A stretch of 64,000 nt of DNA, from the NCBI RefSeq assembly GCF_000149955.1, contig NC_030987.1, positions 962,003 through 1,026,002 of the forward strand. The letters are read 5' to 3'. Source of the DNA: Fusarium oxysporum f. sp. lycopersici 4287 (lineage: Eukaryota > Ascomycota > Sordariomycetes > Hypocreales > Nectriaceae). How positions within the stretch are numbered: position 1 is the first letter of the stretch; each line of letters begins with the position of its first letter. The translations under genes were made by a program, and so were the position numbers. The notes under the pieces were generated by a model. That model saw only the letters and a program-made list of their open reading frames with translations. It was not told the DNA's origin and made no database searches. Below, piece by piece: positions 1 to 13,165 of the stretch.

Positions 1-234
1 CTTGAATCAGAGAATAGACATAAGAGCCATAAACTCTGAATGGAATAAATGAATCATGGTATAGACAATTGAAGCTGTCACCAAATCTTCCGAATGTGTC
101 ATTTTTATGGTGACAAAGTGGCCAGAAGCCCTGTGAAAATTACCCCATCCTCAGCGCGTCTCCCCACTGGCGTCAGTTTTTGACATCGTTCTCATGAGCC
201 TCTCATAACGACTACGACTCACACAACAATCACA
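1..234. other. left-edge upstream sequence of the TMEM70-like gene
   Basis: No coding region is visible here. It should hold the promoter and 5' leader of the gene starting at 235. I see no clear TATA box. The last 30 bases are rich in CA and ACA, as is usual just before fungal start codons. Confidence 0.4.
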
Positions 235-1200
235 ATGCATCAATTGAGAATGGTAATACCAAGGCTACGGCCAACTCAATTAACCTCTCTCGCCCGCCAA
301 ACAACACCTCTCCAATCCTCAGCCCTTCCCCGAAACTTTCGTCGCTCACTACAAAAGTCTTTACAAGCTCAAGTGAGATGCTACGCCAAACCTACAGCCA
401 AGAAGCCCATCAAGATAGAAAATGAGCTTAAACGACAAGCTAGAGCTGCTTCTAAAGATGGCAAGGAATTTGGTAGGTCTGATTGGGAGTGATCGAGAGA
501 ATGGTGGCTGATGCTGTTTAGAACTCCCTGAGAAACTCATCATATATCATGCTGGAACAGGCCGCATCACATTCATGGCTATGCTTAAAATCACAACGCT
601 CTTCCTCGGCGCATTCTTCTGCTGTGTCGTAGCACCAAGCTACATCAAAGCTGAAAAGCCCGAGCTACTCACCGCAGGCGGTATGTCCTATCTCACTCAC
701 CCTCACAGCAAACCACCAACTAACAACACCAAGTCGTCCTATGCGGCATCATCCCCGTCATATTCGTCACCTACATAACCTCCCCCTTCGTAACCCACAT
801 CCACATCCACCTTCCCCCCTACGCCCGAACATCACGCCCCATCCTAGAGCGCTTCATCAAGAACCTCCCTCCCACAACACCGCTCACCCTAACAACCATG
901 AGCGCCATCTCCAAGCCTCGCTACAGCAGCATGCACGCCGGTGATCTGAGCCCTGTGCGACGCCGTCTCGGCCTCATCAATTACGTCCGTGACACCAAGG
1001 AAGAGAACGCGAAGCGCAAGTGGTATATGTTCCGTGCCGTGGGCAAGTTCTACGTGCAGGACAAGAGGCCGCAGACGAGGGTCCGGTATCAGAAGAAGAC
1101 GGATAAGGTCGATGGTTGGATCTGGGATGTCATCAAGGAGCGCATTGATAATAGGGCGTTGAAGGCTGCGTCACCTTATAAGGGAAATGTCTCGATTTGA
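235..1200 (+). CDS. TMEM70-like mitochondrial inner-membrane protein
   Basis: Three exons (235-472, 522-680, 734-1200) give 287 residues. Both introns are GT-AG, and the joins restore one frame (…KEF|ELPEKLIIYHAG… and …LLTAG|VVLCGI…). The N-terminus is basic and Ser/Gln-rich with no acidic residues for about 55 positions, which looks like a mitochondrial presequence. Two hydrophobic segments follow: one starting FMAMLKITTLFLG and one starting VVLCGIIPVIFV. A basic C-terminal domain of about 120 residues comes after them. The order 'YHAGTGRITF'-TM-short loop-TM-'PPYARTSRPILERF' matches the TMEM70/TMEM186 family, whose animal members help assemble ATP synthase or complex I. The family call is from recalled pattern, and the specific role in fungi is inference. 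The first ATG in frame was used. Confidence 0.75.
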
Positions 1201-2144
1201 ACCGTTTGTCCGGTTCTGTACTACCATGTATGCACGATATATCGGAGAAACGGGAATGCTGTTCGGTTCGCTCGTTGTTAGTATTACAAGCCTAGTCTCG
1301 TAAAGAAACGGACAGCATGGCCCAATGAATTGATGAACAGGTAACGCGGGAACCATTGCTTCGGAGCAACGGGATAATCTCCATGTGGAAGACCAATATA
1401 CATGAAGTTGACCCGTGCTCTGATCGGCGTCCAATGGCAAACACCTGGTTCATCAACTCAAGACTTCGTATCATGACCCCAGTCAATTACACACCCCTAC
1501 ATGTTCGTCACTTCAATAGCACACATATCACCATTAGATGAGGATAGATCAATCAAGCTCTCAAACAGTGCGCCCAGTACACGCAACCATGATATTTATA
1601 CGTTGCATATCATATCAAACCAAATCAGAGGCCATGACTCCTTTCTGTTTTTCCTTTGTTCCCAATGCTCCGCCAGAAGCCTTCCAGGTCGTCAATCACG
1701 TAGACAAATATTGGTACATGGATCCTGCCTGTCCAACCGAAACAAACGCACCCCATAGTAGGTACGGGCCCTTTCCATTTGTTGCTTGTGGGCCTAAATA
1801 ATTCTTAACGCCTCCATCATGGCTCGTTATATGTTCTTGTCAATCCTGTCAAACCATCGTAATCAACCGGTTCTATACAATAATACAAGCCCTTCCTTCT
1901 TCTGGCTACATTCAAGTTCTGTCTATGACGGAACATGTATTCAAGGACTGCAACAAGTCTGACAACTTGATAGGGCCATGTCCTTAGCAGATTCGTCAAG
2001 AGGAGCTCTGTTGCTGTAACCAAGTCCAGCACAGAGCTCGTTGACAGATCGCCTTTCGCCTAGTAGGAACCAGCTTCAGGAGTATTCATCCTTGAGAGGT
2101 GATAGCTCAATCAGCAATAGCATCCTTTCATCAGTGTATATTCA
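1201..2144. other. convergent 3' intergenic region
   Basis: This lies between the tail of the TMEM70-like gene (+) and the tail of the Zn2Cys6 factor (-). Short overlapping ORFs on both strands have no recognisable protein pattern. It is expected to hold the two 3' UTRs. No repeat or RNA gene is seen. Confidence 0.5.
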
Positions 2145-5100
2145 TCACTGGCCCCATGCTCGCTTCAACCCACCCTCGTAAACGCTTGCAACCGACTCTT
2201 GCCACATTGCAGGGGTGACAAAGTTTGGCACCGGTGCAGACGAGTACTGAGATGGCGAGATTTGATGCGATCCAGCAGGCATTGAAGCCTGAACTGCCTG
2301 GATATCCTGGATAGTGGGAACTTCCGTGGCACCTGAGGACGACGCGTTAAGAGGGCTCGTGTGAGGTGGGGTGGAGCTGGATTGTGTGTGAGAGGCAGGC
2401 GTACCAAATGTGGTGTTCCATTGTCTAAGAACTAGTTAGCAAGCTGCTAGATGACAGTACAAAAAGCTTCAACTTACTCAAATAGTCGCGATGGATTCCA
2501 TGCGGGTTGGTCCGTCATCGACATGCTCTGGGGCATTCCAGGAGCTTGCGATCCTTGCGACATCATGACGAGCGACTGTACAGCTGGGGAGTCACTTTTG
2601 CTGTCCAAAGGGCCCGCGGAAATAGGAGGTGTAATGGGGTGGTTGGTATAACTGACTTGTTGAGCACCGTGTGTATCCAAATGTTGATCAATGGACCCTG
2701 TCCGGTGGATTACTGGTCGGAATGAGTCGTTACCGCGAGGAGGGCTGGAGTGGGTGGAAGGATGAGGGCTGCCGTAGGGAAAGCTGGGTTTCAGGACGAA
2801 TGGCTTTCGAACATCTGCTGAGAAAGCATCTCGTAGTGCATTGATCTGCTTCTCTAACTCTGGCATCGGCCATGCTTCCATCACCTTCTCCAACACCCTC
2901 ATGTGCCTCGTAAAGTATTCGCGAGCATCAGTGTTGAACTCGGGGTCTGGTGAAACAATTGCAACCTATTGAAAATGAGTCAGTTTGTGTCGACGGCTAT
3001 CCTCTTCGGAAACCTACCAGATGAATGACGATGCAAGAGAGGCCTGCATAAAGAGAGAAACTGAAGCCTCGCTGCATACACTGGAGTCCCGTAAGTCCAA
3101 AAGAGTTGAGAGTTGCCTCCTGAAGACGGCACAATGCCTTGGCAGAGCTGTAGCAAATCATCATATGGCGTTTCCATTGTCCGTCCGGAGAATTAGGGTC
3201 AAGGAATGACAGAATAGGTCGATGAAACAGAATCATGGCCAGATAGTAGTATCCGTGCATGTTTCCGATAAAGTGCGAGGGAATCCAAGGAGGCGATCCA
3301 TCTGGTGGGAAGGAAATGGCCAGATCCGGAGGCAGTTCGGTCAGCCAAGTGTTGAAACTTTGTCCCAACTGCTGGAATTCAGGGTCAACACCCCAATCTT
3401 TTCGTCTTCGTAGTCTTGTGTAAACTTTGCTCATGGTAGCAACAGTTCGCACAACCTGAGAAAAGTAGCTGAAATTGCGCGAGATGTGGTATTCGGATTC
3501 TTCGCAGCCTGGAACTGGTCTCGCAGCGGTGAAATCAACTGTGTTAAGTTTCACGGCGTGGTCGTGTCGCCCTTGTTCATGTTAGCCATCAACACAACAG
3601 TATCCATGCAATTGTCACTTACCTTGAGGAGCTCCAACCATGACCTCGCAGACAAAGACCAGCTGCCATAATCGCTTTCGAAGTTGGCACTCAACCGGGG
3701 TAAACTCGCAAGAAATACCTGCTTGGTGGTCCTCATAATGCTCATCCAAGCCCAGGTCCTTGCCCATCTGAACACACTGTACAACAGTCATCCAAGAACG
3801 ATAATAGTAACCTCGCTTGGGTGCAGCTTCGCGAGCCTTGAGAATCATAAGCAGGGCTTGAAGAGTGCTCAAACGTGGAATGTCCATGAAAGAATCGGCG
3901 TGTCCTAAATTGTGTGAGTATCCTCACAATTCTCTTGTACAAATTAACAGCACTTACGAGAAGCGAGGGCAAGCCATTGTTGGCCCTCACCCGGTTCCTC
4001 AGCCAAACGGCCACCCATAGCAAAGATCGCTTCCAGAATCAAAGGAGAAATAGAGTTTCGGTCCGTGTTCCATTGTTGGTAGAAGACCGTCTTGCATAAC
4101 ACAGGAACGTAAGGGTGAACGTGTGTGAAATAAAGGTCGAAATAATTGAGTGCTGTCTCGTCATCGGGCATTAACTCAGGCGGTATGCGAATCTTATGGC
4201 CAGGTGCAGGCCTAGGTAAATTGGCCGGGAACTCCTCATCGTCTTCGATAGCTGGTTCCTCTTCACGTCTGAACGATGCCTTGTTCCTGAGATATGGAGC
4301 TATATAGACATCAGTAACTGTATGGGTGAGCATGGGTATTATGAACCCCTACCTGTACCAGTTTCATTGACCTTCAGCGTTCCCAAGAGATCTGCAAGGT
4401 CATGATGTTGATATTCTCCAGGTGAGTAAGCCTCTGGGGAAGGTTGCTGCTGAGCTGCAGGAGGCGGTGGTGGCTGGTGCATTGGAGGAGTGGGAAACAC
4501 ATTCTGGCCTGCATAATGCTGTTCCATCATCGAACCGGAAGGCGCAACAGCACCATAAGGCATACCACCAGGTTGCTGAGAGGTATCGTACTGAACATGC
4601 TGATACTGGGCGCTCGGGTCAGGGTAACCTGGCTGAGGAGCACCGTACATAGCAGCTGGCGAGATCTTTGTGCCTGGGTTCATTACTTGATGTTGCATTG
4701 GCATTTGCTGATATTGATCTGAAGGGTTCATGGGTGTTGTGTCATAAGTCGTCGAGTCGTTGGCTCCATCGAAACCATTTGGCCGTACGCAGTGAAGCTT
4801 GAGTCTTATGCAGGCCGAGCATGGCCATGTGTTTGTAGTCGCAGCGTCACATTTGATCTTCCGTCTTCTGCAACCTTCGCAAGCCCTCATAACTGCTGTA
4901 GTCTTAGCATGCAATTATTAACTTTGTACCTGCATGGATAATTATACCTTTCAACCGCTTATGGCGGTTGTGCTCGTCAACGAACACATAGTCTACACGT
5001 ATGTTAGTCACCATGTCAAAATAGCACACGAATATGCTGTATGCTCCCACGCACTCTTTTGGGTCTCGCGCTGCGTGTATTGCTGCGGCGCAAACGAAAA

Positions 5101-5160
5101 GGAATTCATTTGGGATTGTTGTGGTAGAATTCGGCGAACAGTAGGGTCGTCGTTTGACAT
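2145..5160 (-). CDS. Zn2Cys6 fungal transcription factor
   Basis: I assemble eight exons on the minus strand: 5160-5055, 4992-4948, 4892-4353, 4299-3958, 3904-3623, 3538-3018, 2965-2478 and 2424-2145. They give 867 residues with every phase consistent. Exon 1 (MSNDDPTVRRILPQQ…) and the 45-nt exon 2 (…YVFVDEHNRHKRLK) are easily missed, but they join cleanly to the DNA-binding domain. The binuclear zinc cluster is C55-x2-C58-x6-C65-x9-C75-x2-C78-x6-C85. A Gln/Pro-rich linker follows. The fungal_trans (middle homology) domain begins near 'NYFDLYFTHVHPYVPVL'. The C-terminus is Ser/Pro-rich and ends '…SVYEGGLKRAWGQ'. It is a nuclear sequence-specific regulator, but I cannot name its targets. The promoter side faces 7 kb with no gene. 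Confidence 0.88.
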
Positions 5161-5648
5161 TATAAGCAGTACAGTACAGTTCCGAGGTTTGTACCTCTAA
5201 GAACGTCGAGTATTGACGATGACGGCGGTCAACATGAAAATCGGTTCGCAAATTCAGATAAACGAGAGTCGGGAGATCGTCGCAACAGATCGAGTAAATG
5301 GTAAATAGGTAGATGTTCGGAGTTTGGGAGTTTGCGCGCGATGGCGAGGAGAATCGCGGGGTGGAGGGATGCTCGTGGGGACAATGTCGTGACGGTGGGC
5401 GACAAAAGCAAGCAACGATGGGCTAACGTTGGGCGGTAAATAAGGTCAAGATCCAAGTCGGGGCGACAAGACAATGGAGGTGTGCGACGTGGGTAGAGTA
5501 AAGTAGGAAGAGATATAAACTATTTGTCGTGCAAAGAGAAAAAGCGTAACGTAAGGAGGCGAAAACCGCAACAACAGACAGACAAGAGATATTGTATGGT
5601 ATGTACGAGAGCTAGACCAGCTAAAAGACGTCCAGTATTAAATCGAGT

Positions 5649-5690
5649 TGGCTGGCTGGACTGGCTGGAACTGGGCTGGCTAGGGGCGTG
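5649..5690. repeat. GGCT-rich imperfect tandem repeat
   Basis: Units of GGCTGGCTGGA-type sequence repeat imperfectly about six times. This is simple-sequence DNA in the upstream region of the Zn2Cys6 gene. No coding meaning is apparent. Confidence 0.6.
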
Positions 5691-6144
5691 TCGGGGTACT
5701 GTACTATGTATGTAGACGATGGTGTGTCTTGGAAAGCTTAGAGTAAGGTAGTGGGAGTTAAAGTGAACCGTAGAGTCGGGTGTTTAGAGCCACTGCGTGT
5801 GGCTTTGAGTTTTGACTTTGTCTCTCTTTGGTCTTGGTCTTGGTCCTGTATTGTTAGTTATTTCGTCTTTGCTTTTGCAGGGCAGGGCCAAGGGCGGCAT
5901 CAAAACATGGGTGTGATGTTATAATATGTATCGGGGAAAGCTTGGCCTATGGGACTTGTCTTGGAAGAGTGAGTGAGTGCCCTGATCTGTCTGCGTATGG
6001 CCTGGCCTGGCCCGCGTTGGCCTGTGCTATGAGCCTGCCTGGGATGCTTTGCCTGACCGTCAGTCCCTCCTCACCACACTAGAGACTAGTGACGAGCAAA
6101 TGGTGGAGAGTTTCGGGCTGGCGTTATTTGGATCACAAAAGGGT

Positions 6145-6175
6145 GACAAGACCAGACAAGACAAGACAAGCCAGG
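6145..6175. repeat. AAGAC-type short tandem repeat
   Basis: Three to four ACAAG/AGACA units occur in a row. The complementary motif (CTTGT repeated) occurs near 7104-7125, about 1 kb away, so the two tracts form a short inverted pair. Confidence 0.6.
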
Positions 6176-6555
6176 GCTCAACTAACAGGGGCGGGACAGG
6201 ACAGGAGACCAGGGGAGGGGAATAATGGGATGGGATGGCGATGGAGATGGGTACAGCAGGCTAGGGGAGGGGCTTGAGGGGAGATGCAGGTAAGGAAAAG
6301 CGGCGTCGTGGGTGTGGGATGAAGGCCCAGAACCTAGAAACTTAAGAGCTAGAGCCAGTGCCAGAGCCTGAGCTAGAGCCAGCAGGTACCGTACTGGGGC
6401 GAATCCAGTACCGTATGTTGTGGTTTGAACTGATTTGGATACTCTCTATCAAGACTGTAGAAAACCAAAGCTCCCAGGACCGGCTATGGGCACCGGCCCG
6501 AGTGGACGGTGTGTTACAGAAGACACACGACGACGTAAAATGTGGGCAGGGCATT

Positions 6556-6580
6556 GAGTGAGCGAGCGAGCGAGTGAGTG
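6556..6580. repeat. GAGC/GAGT tetranucleotide microsatellite
   Basis: About six GAGY units lie in tandem. The tract belongs to a cluster of microsatellites spanning roughly 6.1-7.6 kb. Confidence 0.65.
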
Positions 6581-7170
6581 GCAGTGGATATCTGGTGCTT
6601 GCTTCGGGGTCCTTTGCTGCGAGATGTTCTGCAATGAAGTGTACGTACTCTATTATGGACTGGATCGGATGGATTTGGACAGGATTGTGGAGGATTCAAT
6701 GTGGTGGTGCTTTAATTGTTAGCTGGAGAATAAGAGCCGGGGGGTCTCTGTTGCGGCATTAGCGGACTTTTGATGATTTCAATGCATTGTAGTGTGTAAG
6801 CAGTAGAAGACTCGATGACATTCGAGTGAGGATGAAATACCGAATGGAGTTCCCTTCTCAACGGGCGCACACGACGAGAGCGAGAATTTAGTAGCCACGT
6901 ACATGAAGAATGCTCCGAACAGCAACAGTCAGCAACACAACATAGCACAGCACAGCAGAAAATTCAAGATATTATTCCCGACGGCAGAGTCGCGTGTGTA
7001 TCCAATCGAAGACAATGGCTTTGAGGAGCTCTGATGAAACGTATGCCGAGACTTGGGACCCCAACAAGGGGTTGTTCTAGGTACTTTACTTGATCAACTA
7101 ATTCTTTGCCTTGTCTTGTCTTGTCTCCAATCTGCCAGGCCTGCACCGCACTGCATCATTGCATCTGCAC

Positions 7171-7195
7171 TGCGTGCGTTGCGTTGCGTTGCGTC
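7171..7195. repeat. TGCGT pentanucleotide microsatellite
   Basis: Four to five TGCGT units occur in tandem within the same microsatellite cluster. Confidence 0.6.
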
Positions 7196-7325
7196 TGCTG
7201 CATGCGTCTTGTATGTCTGTTCGCTTGTCACAGACTCATCGCCGTACTGTATGTACTCGGCCAAGGGCCTATGACTTGAACGCTTGGGAGGTTGCAGGAG
7301 GGGGGAGGGGGGGTCATCCCGTCTC

Positions 7326-7345
7326 ATGGATGTGGATGTGGATGT
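7326..7345. repeat. GGATGT hexanucleotide microsatellite
   Basis: Three GGATGT units lie in tandem. GAT/GGT-rich triplet tracts continue at about 7490-7600. Confidence 0.6.
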
Positions 7346-10300
7346 GTGACAGGCATTTCATGGGAGTATCCAGCGCCAGCCTCTCCAGACAGAGACAGAG
7401 ACAGGGGCCCTAAAGCCACTGGATATACAGTATGACGGTGCATTGAGATCCCTCGCACTGGGTTGTCGGTGTGCTGTAACCTAGCTATCGACGATGATGA
7501 TGATGGAGATGGAGGCAGACAACGGACGGAGATGGAGATGCCGATAGTGGTGATAGTGAGTGAATTGATTGATGGTGGTGGTGATGGTGATGCTGGTCGG
7601 CTCTTGTGATACTTCAACCTCAGCATATCCTTAGTTTCCTTCCTCTTCTGGCTCTCTGCTTGGACACCTCATACAAAAGATGCTCCTCTCGCTTCTTCTC
7701 CTTCCGTCCTTTCCAGTTACCGTTCGCGATACGCGGGACTCAGGCACCTTCCGTCACGCACATGCCATGCCGCAGGGCTAGTCGCAGCATGCACCTCACC
7801 CATTGGAGAAGCAACCTCAACTTGACACTTAGGGCTGAAGAGGCTTTTCGAGATTGGACATGGGCCTGGTCCTCTCTCTAGGCTCTAGGGGGGCGTGTCT
7901 CTTTTTCCAAATCGACACTGTATCCGGTAGGGGACTAATGATTTTCTGCCGGAAACTCTCTTCTCACTCTCCGCAGCCTTATACCTCAAGATTGCGGGCG
8001 CCAGCTCACCTCACCTTTCGCGAACTACTTACAAGACTGCACTACGGTACGCTATCCGCTACAAATACTGACGCGAGATGCGGAACCAAATCCACGTCTA
8101 ATTGGTTTCTAGCGCTATGAGTTGTCAAGATTTGCTGGTTCGTCATTCATTTTCATTACCTTGCCTTGCTCGCCCTGGCTAGGCCCAGTGTGTCAGGTGT
8201 CGCCCCTCGGCTCTGCTGTGCGGTATTCAGTGAAGCTCCTTCAACTATCCTGACTGGATACAATAGCAAGCTGCCCTTTTCAGCCATCATTGCATCTTCT
8301 AGTCATGACTTTCTATAACTGGACGACCATCTCGCTGGCCAAGAAAAGATCGCTACTCAACGGCTAATCACAGAGGTCCACCATGTCTCAACAGTCATGC
8401 ATGCGAATTCGTAGTTACTGTAATTGTGCAATTTGGTTAGTTTGATTATCGAGACTCTCAGATATTTACTGTCTCAGGATATGAGTTTCTTGATCATAAT
8501 CAGTTAGTTTGGGGCAATGCGGTTAAACGCTCCACTAGCATTCAAGACTATAAAAACAATCCCAAGCATGATCGTCATAATGAAACCGCCATGCGAGTTC
8601 TATTTCAGCAATGGTAATTACCTAGATAAGCCTATTAGACGCTCCAAAGTGGCTGCTAGAAGCTACATCCTAGTCGATAGAATAAGGCAGGTAAGCAACC
8701 AGTTAGTGTACCGAGGTTCCTTTAGAAGCTATGATCCCAAACCAGGATTTTCGAAGGGGGCTGTTTATTCCTCCGTGAAACTTTGCAATTACATAAACTT
8801 CCCGTCTCTTGGTAGAACTGGGATAAGGCATATCCATGGATCTGGGATCTCATCCGTCCGTCTTTGGTCGTTTCGAGTGACCATGGTGCATACATAGATT
8901 TTTGCCCAACTACCGAACCGACGTCGATTATTCCGAGTCAGAATATCTCAGTTTGAACGTCAAACGTCACAACTTGACTTGAGAAAGCCCCCTCGCTCTC
9001 CTCATAACACAGGAACATGCCAACAAGCACGCAAGGGCCTCAAAGACCCAAAAGGACCCTGGTCAGGGCACAAGAACGGTACGTACGTACTTCATCTGCC
9101 TTCCATGTTGGGTTCATCTCTCTGGAGAATTTCCAGATGTCCCGCCATTGGATCTGAGTTGACAGAGCCCTGGACTGGGCTAGGCTGGCCTCGGGGGGTG
9201 GTAAAACTTCTGACGTTAAAACAGGTGCCAAAATTAACTGGTCTAAAGGCGTACTAAAATACACAACATTCGCCTGAGTATTTTCGTCACTTAGGATAGC
9301 GGACCTGTTTTCTTGTCTGCCCTAGGCTGGGCAGCTCCAGATACCGACACCGCGGCCAAACTAGCGCCATCCAATATCCATTTGCAACTTAACCAAATGT
9401 GAAATTCTGTGACCCACGATGATTTAGATCCAATGCTAAACAGTTCTTGAGACTGGAGACCTTTCCAAATCTGCAGCAGTCCAAATTCGGGTGGATGCCA
9501 ACCGCACGATGTCCTGATCGATGCCTCAACTTCTTCATCGTTTTACGGTACAGCCTACAGGATAACAACAGCTACAGTGCGTATGGTATTGGCTCCTTTG
9601 CGAGGCCGTGTGATCTAAGGGTGGCTTGTGTGGGTTCGTCGGATACATTACCCAACCCTGTCGGTTCTACTAGTTTTTGTATTCTACCGTTGACGAACGC
9701 CTCGTATCATACTATCTTGCCACCACCATGACGAATCGATGCGGTGGAAAAAAGGTACAGCAGAAAAGGACCTGCCTAGACTGTCGTTGCTTGACTTTCC
9801 AAGTGGTCGCATGAAGATCGCCCGTGCAGATTGGTGTCCGCTGCATCTGCCACGCGCCAGATACCCTAGGTGCCGTTAAATTCGGGGGCCAAATGACTGA
9901 GATTCATTTCCAGTCAACTACGCACGTACGTTTGTGGCAGACTTGCATGAAGATTCGGAAATATCAAGGAGTGAGAGAATTGGACGAGTACGAACTTCTT
10001 TGCCGATCTGGTCGTGACATATCATATTCTCCTCCGCGGGCTTTTGTTTCTCACTCACTTACAGTGGAGATTGTGATATCAATCAACAAAGAGATGGATG
10101 GATGGATAGGTATTAGGTCACGCATATTTAGAAATACAAACTAAATACCTCTTGACATTAAGCTAGACCCCTACATTTAACCCGTACCCATCAGGATGAT
10201 CCATTCCCCTTGGGTCCTCAAACTGGTTCTCCCCTAGCGTCATTTCCCAGAGGTCGGTTAAGCAAGAGAAACAAGACTAACTATCCCGTACTCAATGAGT

Positions 10301-12395
10301 CTCTTGACTGGTGGCAGTTCCATGTTGAACCATGTTATTCCAGTCCTTGGCCCATTTCGCTTTTGGTGCTCCTGCAGGAGGCACACGAGATTGATTCGTC
10401 TGCGCTTGCATTGACGGTGCACCTAATAACGAGAAGTTGTTTGATATCACATGCCATGTTTGTGCGTTTCTTAGCAAAGACGTCAACTAAATGCGCTGTG
10501 GGGTTGCTTTGTGCCGAGGCTCGAGTTCCCGGGCGGAGTTGACGGGACGGGGATCCCCGTCTCTTCACCTCAGTCTTGCAACTTGAAGAATTATCGATAT
10601 ACCCGGTCCGACAGTTAATAGACAACCGGAAACAGGACTGAGTTTCTCTTACTATACAGGTTTCAGTGTTTCTGACGCAAAACTCTGTTTTGTTTTCTGC
10701 AGGCGATTATTCTCGGTGCGATGAGTTGAACAAGAAACTCGCCATGCCTCATACTGTATCTATTCGTATCTCGTCGGCGTGTTCCGCTCGAAACCTCGTC
10801 CCTTATGTGGGTAATTAAACCAGACGGTTTACGAATCTGGCCATCCTATTTCCTCATTGGCGGACTATACTCGCTGTATTTCTTCGACAGAGGGCTCATA
10901 TCTGCGTCTTGAACCAAGAACCTCATTCTGCTAACAACCCATGCTAACCCCAGGGTAAATCTTGCCCCATCATCGTTGCATTGTCCTGTACTGTCCTATC
11001 CTGCACAGCAGACACTCCGTATCCGTAGCTGAGCCGGCTATAGTGTGGTGGGCAAAGATCCTCAATTATGAAGTTCTGACTAATACTTGTGTAAAAATAC
11101 CTGACAAGTGCGGGCGTTGGATTCAGACCTTGAGGCTTGAGATTGTGGTTGATTCCCACCCGAATCGGCCCGCGGAACATTTTAGCAGAATTTGAGGTCA
11201 TGATCAGCATGAAATTTATGTGCGAACAACCAACAGCACAGGTCGTAGGTCGGTAGTTGAACAACGTGGTAGTGGTAGCGGAACGGATCCTGCAGACCAT
11301 CTTCCGGACTGTACGGGTACAGTACAGTAGTGTAGTGTTGAATCTCTCATCTCGTGGGAGTCGATGAGGCTACCCTGTTCTAGAAAACACCTCCGATATT
11401 GGGGAGAGATCGCGCGCCACGATCCTTCGTGCTCAGACTTCAGGGCCACAGACTTCAGGGACACGCACGCACGCCATGGTCCGTCGGCCCAATCGCGACA
11501 GGGACAGCGCTTCTGAGCGGCTTCCAAGCGCGTTCCTTGCAAGGATGGGAGACCCTTCCACGGAGTTTCCAGAATCACGCACTCAACTCACTCGGCCGGC
11601 ACTCCCTAAGCCTGGGCAGCCCCCGCAGCCTCACCTCTAATACGGACGGGACCTGTCAAGAGCCATGGCAGGACCTTTTTTAAGGTAGTGGAGGCTATAT
11701 GTTATTAGTTTGTGTGGAAATTGCTATTGTCAGCTCACACCGCCAGCCTTCTTTCCTGTGTTTGACTCGTAACCAAGTGGGAGGCGCCAAGACTTTTACC
11801 GCTCATTCGCTAACGTTCTACGAGACATGGGGTCATTGTTGGATACAGACTTTGTGTCCAATGTTTTGACCCCTGTATCTGATGGTGAGTGACCTTCCAA
11901 CAAACACCACAGATTCAAGAAATTTGTGCATGAATGCGCCAAGTTTTGAGGACATGATGATCTCTCCTATCCGTGTTTATCTACCGAATGTTGATCATTG
12001 CAGCCCAAAGATCAAAGTGAAGCATTAATTGGTCGTCAAACTTGGCGATGGACCGTGCTGCGCCTCACCAATTTGCGAGGCTTATCAGATGTGGCGCTTA
12101 GTAACTCTGCTATACTTTGTACTTACTACCCCTCCCACTTTGAACTTCAAATCATCAAATCCCTTCCCCATACAACAAACAACCTTGTCCATTAACGACA
12201 AATTCTTTAAGCTTTCAAAATTAGCATAGCTCATTTGCAGCTGTCATCATCTCCACCATCTCATCTCCTGCATATCCTGTATTGACGACCCATTGCTCTC
12301 CCTTGCCGCGTCACCTCATCCCAAATAGCCTCAAAGCCTTGGCCATCTGAATCTGAGATCCCTGCATATTGAGTTGGTCCAAGTTCTGCATCGCA

Positions 12396-13165
12396 ATGGC
12401 AACCTTGGATAACGCGAATCCAACTATCCTGAGTGCATCTCAGCTGCCTACCCGGCAGAAGAAGTCTGAGCCGCGTCGGGGTCCGGACTCCAAATACGAC
12501 GATATCATCTTCGCGAAGCCATCGTATCTTTCAGGGCCTTTCGGTCAAGGTCCGGCCGCATGGCCTCGAATGAACGACTGGCAGGATGAATTCTCATCCG
12601 AAGCTATTGACGAACAAGAAATTTATGGTATGATCCTTCTCCATTCCACTTGAGTCATTTCGTTGGTGAATTTGCCACTCCAATATCTTCGTGCGCATTT
12701 ACGCTGGGGCTCGGGACTCGTGAGGGTTCCAAGTGGCTCGAGTACATATCCACGTTTAACAAGACATGGCACTAACGTTGGACAGATCTGATCTCAACAA
12801 TCTCGGATCCAGAGCACCCGGTATCACTCGGCCAATTGTCAGTGATTAACCTCTCTGATATTCACATTACTCCCTCTCCTTCTATGGGTGTTCCTGACCC
12901 CAATACCATCGTCCAGGTGGTTGTGGAGATCACGCCTACCATCACCCACTGTTCGCTAGCCACCGTTATCGGACTGGGAGTTCGAGTAAGACTGGAGCAG
13001 GCACTGCCGCCCAACTACCGTGTGGATGTTACCTGCAAAGAGAACAGCCACAACCAAGATGACCAAGTCAACAAGCAATTAGGCGATAAGGAACGAGTTG
13101 CTGCAGCTTTAGAGAACGACACTCTGAAGGGAGTACTGGACAAGATGTTGGAAACTTGCGCTTAG
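12396..13165 (+). CDS. CIA2: cytosolic Fe-S cluster assembly factor, MIP18/FAM96B family
   Basis: Two exons (12396-12627 and 12786-13165) give 203 residues. The join restores '…EQEIYDLISTISDPEHPVSL', where a single G from exon 1 completes the Asp codon. The core of the family (DUF59/MIP18) is plain: 'DPEHPVSLGQLSVINLSDIHI', then 'VEITPTITHCSLATVIGLGVRV', which carries the invariant reactive Cys in the HCS motif. A 100-residue acidic/basic N-terminal extension is usual in fungal members. The protein should act in the CIA targeting complex with Cia1 and Mms19, delivering Fe-S clusters to nuclear and cytosolic apoproteins. The start was chosen as the first ATG; frames upstream lack one. Confidence 0.93.

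Larger units (their letters stand above)
5161..12395. other. 7.2-kb gene-poor region between divergent genes
   Basis: No ORF here shows protein-like composition, conserved motifs or joinable exons. The longest open frames (about 90-126 codons, for example 8517-8897) look random. The first 2.5 kb beyond the Zn2Cys6 start is rich in simple repeats, and the rest is unremarkable mixed sequence. It separates two divergently transcribed genes, so it should contain both promoters. It may also contain a long spliced leader of the transcription factor or a noncoding transcript. I see no tRNA, 5S rRNA, terminal inverted repeats or transposase remnant. Confidence 0.5.

Noticed and set aside
8517..8897. 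126-codon plus-strand ORF in the long gene-poor region
   Set aside because: Composition is random-looking, there is no motif or joinable neighbouring exon, and length is within chance for 7 kb.
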